DNA of 6,918 bases from Chloroflexota bacterium (GTDB lineage Bacteria; Chloroflexota; Dehalococcoidia; UBA2979): the NCBI GenBank assembly GCA_009843585.1, contig VYDC01000118.1:1-6918 (forward strand), in the 5' to 3' direction. Positions within the stretch are counted from its first letter, which is position 1. The number at the start of each line of letters is the position of its first letter. The notes below the pieces were generated by a model. It made no database searches. It was not told the origin of the DNA and saw only the letters and a list, made by a program, of their open reading frames with translations. Both the position numbers and the translations under genes were made by a program. Positions 4,211 to 6,918 of the stretch are shown piece by piece.

Positions 4211-6694
4211 CTACGGCTGCGCCCCCTCGCCCTCGTGGCGCCGGTGCACGTCCTCGATGGCGACGTCGAGATCGTCCCAGAGGCGCTCGACCATCGAGCG
4301 CAGCCGCATGTTCTGGTACGCGCCCCAGACCGTCATTGCCGGCGGCACGACGAGGATCGAGACGAGCAGCGAGTAGGCGATCGTGATCGCGGCGGTGATG
4401 CCGAACTGTTGGGAGGCGAGGACCGGCGACGCCACCAGGACGCCGAGCCCGAGCGCCGTCGTCATGGCGGAGCCCAGCAGCGCCGACCCGGTCGTCTCGA
4501 GCGTCCGGATCGCGGCCGTCTCCGGGTTGCGCACGCGCGTGAACTCCTCCTGGTAGCGGTGGATCAGGTGGATGGTGTAGTCGACCCCGATGCCGATCGA
4601 GAGCGCGGTGATGATCGAGGTGACCAGCGAGTAGGGGATGCCGAGGAGCGCCATCGTGCCGAGTACCCAGATCAACACGAGGACGATGGGGCCGACCGCG
4701 ACGACCGCCAGCAGCGGCTGGCGCAGCGTCGCCCAGTAGAAGAGGGCGAGGATGCCGAGAGCGACCGCGACGGTCGAGCTGATCGCCTCCGTCTGCCCCT
4801 TCGCGATCTCGTCGGTGACCGTGACCGAGGTGATGGAGGCCGAGGTCGCCGTGATCGCGCCGTCCTCGCCGAACCAGAGCGCCTCGATGTCCGTCTGGAG
4901 CGCACGGGTCACCTCGGGGTCGCCTGCGTAGGTCGGGAACTGCACCAGGAGCGAGTCGATCCCGTTCGGGTTGTCGACCAGCGCGTGCGCGATGGCGGGA
5001 TCGCGCTCCTGTAGCCTGTCCAGGAACTCCTGCATCAGCTCCGAATCGAGCCCCACCCCCGCGATCGCCTCTCGGAAGAGCGCGGCGAGTTCGGGGTCGT
5101 ATCGGTCGCCGGGGTCGCCGCTCTCCTCCGTCCAGTCGTGCACGAGCAGCTCGTACGAGGTCTGGATCGGACCCGCCGCCGCCTGGGGTCGGCGCTCGGG
5201 GTCCTCGAAGGCGGTGCGAAGATCGCGCAGGTTCAGGAGCGTGCGGGCCTCGGTCGCCTCCGCCCTCACGAGCACGCTCGCCAGCTCCGTCGAGCCGCCG
5301 ACCGCCGAGTCCAGCGTGTCCAGATCCTCCAGCACCGTCCCGCCCCGGGGGAGGACCTCGCGGATGTTGAAGCCCGTCTGGAGACCCGTGGCGGCGGAGC
5401 CGAGCACGACGGTCACTGCGGTCACGAGCACGAAATAGGGGAGCGGCCGCCGCGCAACCGAGGTCCCCAGCAGCGCCGCCAGCCGTCCGATGCCGGGGAG
5501 GGCGTTCGCGACCGGGCGCGGGGTCGTGAGCGTGCCGCGTGCCTCGCGCCTCCGGTCGATGATCGTCCGCCCGGCCGGTATCAGGGTGAGCATGACGACG
5601 AGGCTCATCCCCACGCCGAGCGCCGCGACGATGCCGAAGTCGCCGATCACCCCGATCGGGGAGAAGAGGTTCGCGAGCAGGCTCGCCATAGTCGTGGCGG
5701 CGGCGAGCGTCAGCGGCATCGTGACGTGCCGGAGACCGCCGCGCACCGCCGCGACCACCGGCTCGCCGGCGCCGCGCTGCTCGCGGTAGTGCGAGACGGT
5801 CTGGATCGCGTAGTCGACCGTCAGGCTGATCACGATGATCGGCACCATCGCCGACACCGAGCTCGGCGGGCCGATGAGCCCGAGCGCGTTCGGGCCGAGC
5901 CACCCCTCCGCTCCGATCACCCAGATCAGCGCGAAGAGCAGCCCCGTCAGCGTGAGCACGAGGTCGGAGCCCGTCCGCAGGAAGAGGACCAGGAGCGCCG
6001 CGATCAGGAGCAGCGCCACGCCGATCAGGGGGGCCGTCCCCTCCTCGGTCGCCCGCTTGTACTCGTCCTCGACCACCGCCGGCGAGACGCTGCTCGCGGC
6101 GAGCGGGCCCTCGTCCTGGGTCGCCAGCTCGTGGATCCAGCGCTCGGCCTCCTGGCTCCGCTCATCGCCGCTGTCGGTCAGGCGCAGCGTGGCGATCGCG
6201 ACGGGGGTGCCGTCCCCGTCGGTTCCCGTCAGAGCCTCGAGTGCCTCCCCGATGCCCGCGACGCTGCGGGCGGCGTCGATCTCCGCCTGCGTGACGGAGG
6301 CGACGTCGTCCACGCCGAGGGCGGCGGCGACCAGCGCCGGCGGCGCCAGGACCGGGTCCCCGGGCGCCAGCAGATCCGCGACGCGGGCGTCGCGCGCGAT
6401 GGTGCCGATGAGCGAGTCGATCTGGGCGAGCCCCGCCGGCGTGAGCGCCTCCCCGCGGAAGACGAGCGTGACGACCCGGACGTCTCCCGACTCGTCGAAG
6501 AGCTCGCCGATCTCGGTGACCGCCTCGGCAACGGCGTTCCCGGGGGGCAGGAAGGCGAGCGCCGCACCCTGGACAGGCGGCGCGCGCCTCGCCGCGCCCG
6601 CGGCGAGCACGACCGTGATGACGACGAGGACGAGGATCGTGAGGGAGGGGCGGACGGTGACCAGCCAGTTGAGCCGGCCCGGTAGCTGCCTCAT
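4211..6694 (-). CDS. RND-superfamily MMPL-type transporter
   Basis: The 827-residue protein has the classic duplicated RND layout with 12 predicted membrane helices. Helix 1 (17-35) is followed by a large extracytoplasmic domain (about 36-220), helices 2-6 (about 221-375), helix 7 (418-437), a second extracytoplasmic domain (about 438-638) and helices 8-12 (about 639-786). A short charged tail remains in the cytosol. Each half carries the Asp-Tyr pair of the proton relay: D294-Y295 in LTVDYAIQ and D705-Y706 in GIGVDYTIHL, equivalent to the pairs essential in mycobacterial MmpL3. It should be a proton-driven exporter at the cytoplasmic membrane, probably for lipids or other hydrophobic compounds; the cargo is inferred only from the family. 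There is no adaptor or outer-membrane factor nearby. The ATG at 6694 is preceded by AGGA, and by a TAGGAT hexamer placed as for leaderless transcription. An upstream ATG at 6702 is out of frame and reaches a stop after three codons. Confidence 0.93.
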   Translation of the reverse strand: MRQLPGRLNWLVTVRPSLTILVLVVITVVLAAGAARRAPPVQGAALAFLPPGNAVAEAVTEIGELFDESGDVRVVTLVFRGEALTPAGLAQIDSLIGTIARDARVADLLAPGDPVLAPPALVAAALGVDDVASVTQAEIDAARSVAGIGEALEALTGTDGDGTPVAIATLRLTDSGDERSQEAERWIHELATQDEGPLAASSVSPAVVEDEYKRATEEGTAPLIGVALLLIAALLVLFLRTGSDLVLTLTGLLFALIWVIGAEGWLGPNALGLIGPPSSVSAMVPIIVISLTVDYAIQTVSHYREQRGAGEPVVAAVRGGLRHVTMPLTLAAATTMASLLANLFSPIGVIGDFGIVAALGVGMSLVVMLTLIPAGRTIIDRRREARGTLTTPRPVANALPGIGRLAALLGTSVARRPLPYFVLVTAVTVVLGSAATGLQTGFNIREVLPRGGTVLEDLDTLDSAVGGSTELASVLVRAEATEARTLLNLRDLRTAFEDPERRPQAAAGPIQTSYELLVHDWTEESGDPGDRYDPELAALFREAIAGVGLDSELMQEFLDRLQERDPAIAHALVDNPNGIDSLLVQFPTYAGDPEVTRALQTDIEALWFGEDGAITATSASITSVTVTDEIAKGQTEAISSTVAVALGILALFYWATLRQPLLAVVAVGPIVLVLIWVLGTMALLGIPYSLVTSIITALSIGIGVDYTIHLIHRYQEEFTRVRNPETAAIRTLETTGSALLGSAMTTALGLGVLVASPVLASQQFGITAAITIAYSLLVSILVVPPAMTVWGAYQNMRLRSMVERLWDDLDVAIEDVHRRHEGEGAQP

Positions 6695-6700
6695 GGCGCC

Positions 6701-6706
6701 ATCCTA
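6701..6706 (-). promoter_or_regulatory. Candidate -10 element of the MMPL gene (leaderless geometry)
   Basis: On the minus strand TAGGAT lies 6 nt before the ATG, so transcription would start at or within a base of the start codon. The AGGA inside the same hexamer could instead be a Shine-Dalgarno with a 7-nt spacer, in which case the promoter lies farther upstream. No clear -35 box is visible. Confidence 0.35.
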
Positions 6707-6778
6707 CCCGAGGGCCGCGGGGCGCCGCGTGCGGCCGGCCCGGCCCGCGCCAGTCTTCCGTGCGCGTGAGGGTTGCGC

Positions 6779-6784
6779 TAGAGT
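6779..6784 (+). promoter_or_regulatory. Candidate -10 element for the right-edge gene
   Basis: TAGAGT matches TANNNT and lies 65 nt before the ATG at 6850. The position 17 bp upstream (TTCCGT, 6756-6761) is a poor -35 box. A start near 6791 would leave a leader of about 59 nt. Confidence 0.35.
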
Positions 6785-6832
6785 GGGGGTCGTTCCCCCG
6801 TAGCCTCTCCTTGTGAGGCTTCCGAGGAGCCT
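6785..6832 (+). repeat. Leader inverted repeats of the right-edge gene
   Basis: Three potential stems lie between the -10 candidate and the ribosome binding site. GGGGG pairs with CCCCC (6785-6789 and 6795-6799). AGCCTC pairs with GAGGCT (6802-6807 and 6815-6820, 7-nt loop). AGGCT pairs with AGCCT (6816-6820 and 6828-6832). The last two share the same central arm and exclude each other. They could be an operator for a dimeric repressor or alternative RNA folds. Confidence 0.4.
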
Positions 6833-6836
6833 GCGC

Positions 6837-6842
6837 AAGGAG
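6837..6842 (+). promoter_or_regulatory. Ribosome binding site of the right-edge gene
   Basis: AAGGAG, the strongest Shine-Dalgarno in the window, lies 7 nt before the ATG at 6850 and is the main support for a real gene there. Confidence 0.7.
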
Positions 6843-6849
6843 CACCCGG

Positions 6850-6918
6850 ATGTCCGCCGCAGCGCCCGCCCGCCCGACAGCGGCGACCCGCCCCCGCGGG
6901 CGGCGCCGGGCGCCGACG
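6850..6918 (+). CDS. Start of an unidentified gene (cut by the right edge)
   Basis: Only 23 codons are visible, from an ATG with a near-ideal ribosome binding site. The peptide is rich in Ala, Pro and Arg, begins MSAAAPARPT and has a basic cluster RPRGRRRAPT at residues 14-23. It is divergent from the MMPL exporter gene. A basic, disordered N-terminus of this kind is common in TetR-family regulators just before the helix-turn-helix domain, and such regulators often sit divergently from exporters. That is a guess from context; no domain is visible yet. Confidence 0.6.
   Translation, partial: MSAAAPARPTAATRPRGRRRAPT

Noticed and set aside
3864..5903. 679-residue open frame on the minus strand
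   Set aside because: It runs in a different frame over the MMPL gene and the end of yqeK. The real MMPL frame has membrane helices and DY motifs, while this one is Arg/Gly/Asp-rich noise.
5138..6685. 515-residue plus-strand frame opposite the MMPL gene
   Set aside because: It is strongly biased to Arg, Asp and Glu with no recognisable domain, and is complementary to a secure gene.
1..6918. CRISPR array, tRNA, rRNA, insertion sequence or phage module
   Set aside because: I looked for regular direct repeats, cloverleaf-like sequences and transposase or integrase motifs and saw none. Gene order and codon use look like ordinary chromosome.

Overview
This 6.9 kb window is very GC-rich. Every convincing gene uses G or C at most third codon positions. 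It reads as chromosomal DNA of a high-GC bacterium, most likely an actinobacterium, possibly a deep lineage such as Thermoleophilia or Acidimicrobiia. That placement is an inference from base composition, the FadE-type acyl-CoA dehydrogenase, the MMPL transporter and TANNNT-like promoter elements; there is no rRNA or other phylogenetic marker to settle it.

Layout from left to right. (1) A minus-strand gene (1-1049, C-terminus off the left edge) encodes a secreted class A beta-lactamase-like serine hydrolase with a Pro/Ala/Thr-rich tail. (2) A divergent intergenic region (1050-1378) carries a good promoter candidate for (3) a plus-strand acyl-CoA dehydrogenase (1379-2488), which is followed by two hairpins, one with a perfect 12-bp stem. 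(4) A plus-strand HtpX-like membrane zinc metalloprotease (2626-3435) and (5) a plus-strand YqeK-type HD-domain Ap4A hydrolase (3507-4172) may be co-transcribed. (6) A large minus-strand RND/MMPL exporter (4211-6694) converges on yqeK, with a shared GC-rich hairpin filling the 38-bp gap. (7) At the right edge, divergent from the exporter, a new plus-strand gene starts at 6850; only 23 codons are visible.

The genes do not form one pathway. Three products act at the cell envelope (serine hydrolase, HtpX, MMPL), one in acyl-CoA metabolism and one in dinucleotide polyphosphate turnover. I see no mobile element, CRISPR array, tRNA or rRNA, and no strong sign of a new multi-gene system. The points most worth a second look are the beta-lactamase fold that seems to lack a normal omega loop, the leaderless-looking start of the exporter gene, and the overlapping inverted repeats in the leader of the right-edge gene.
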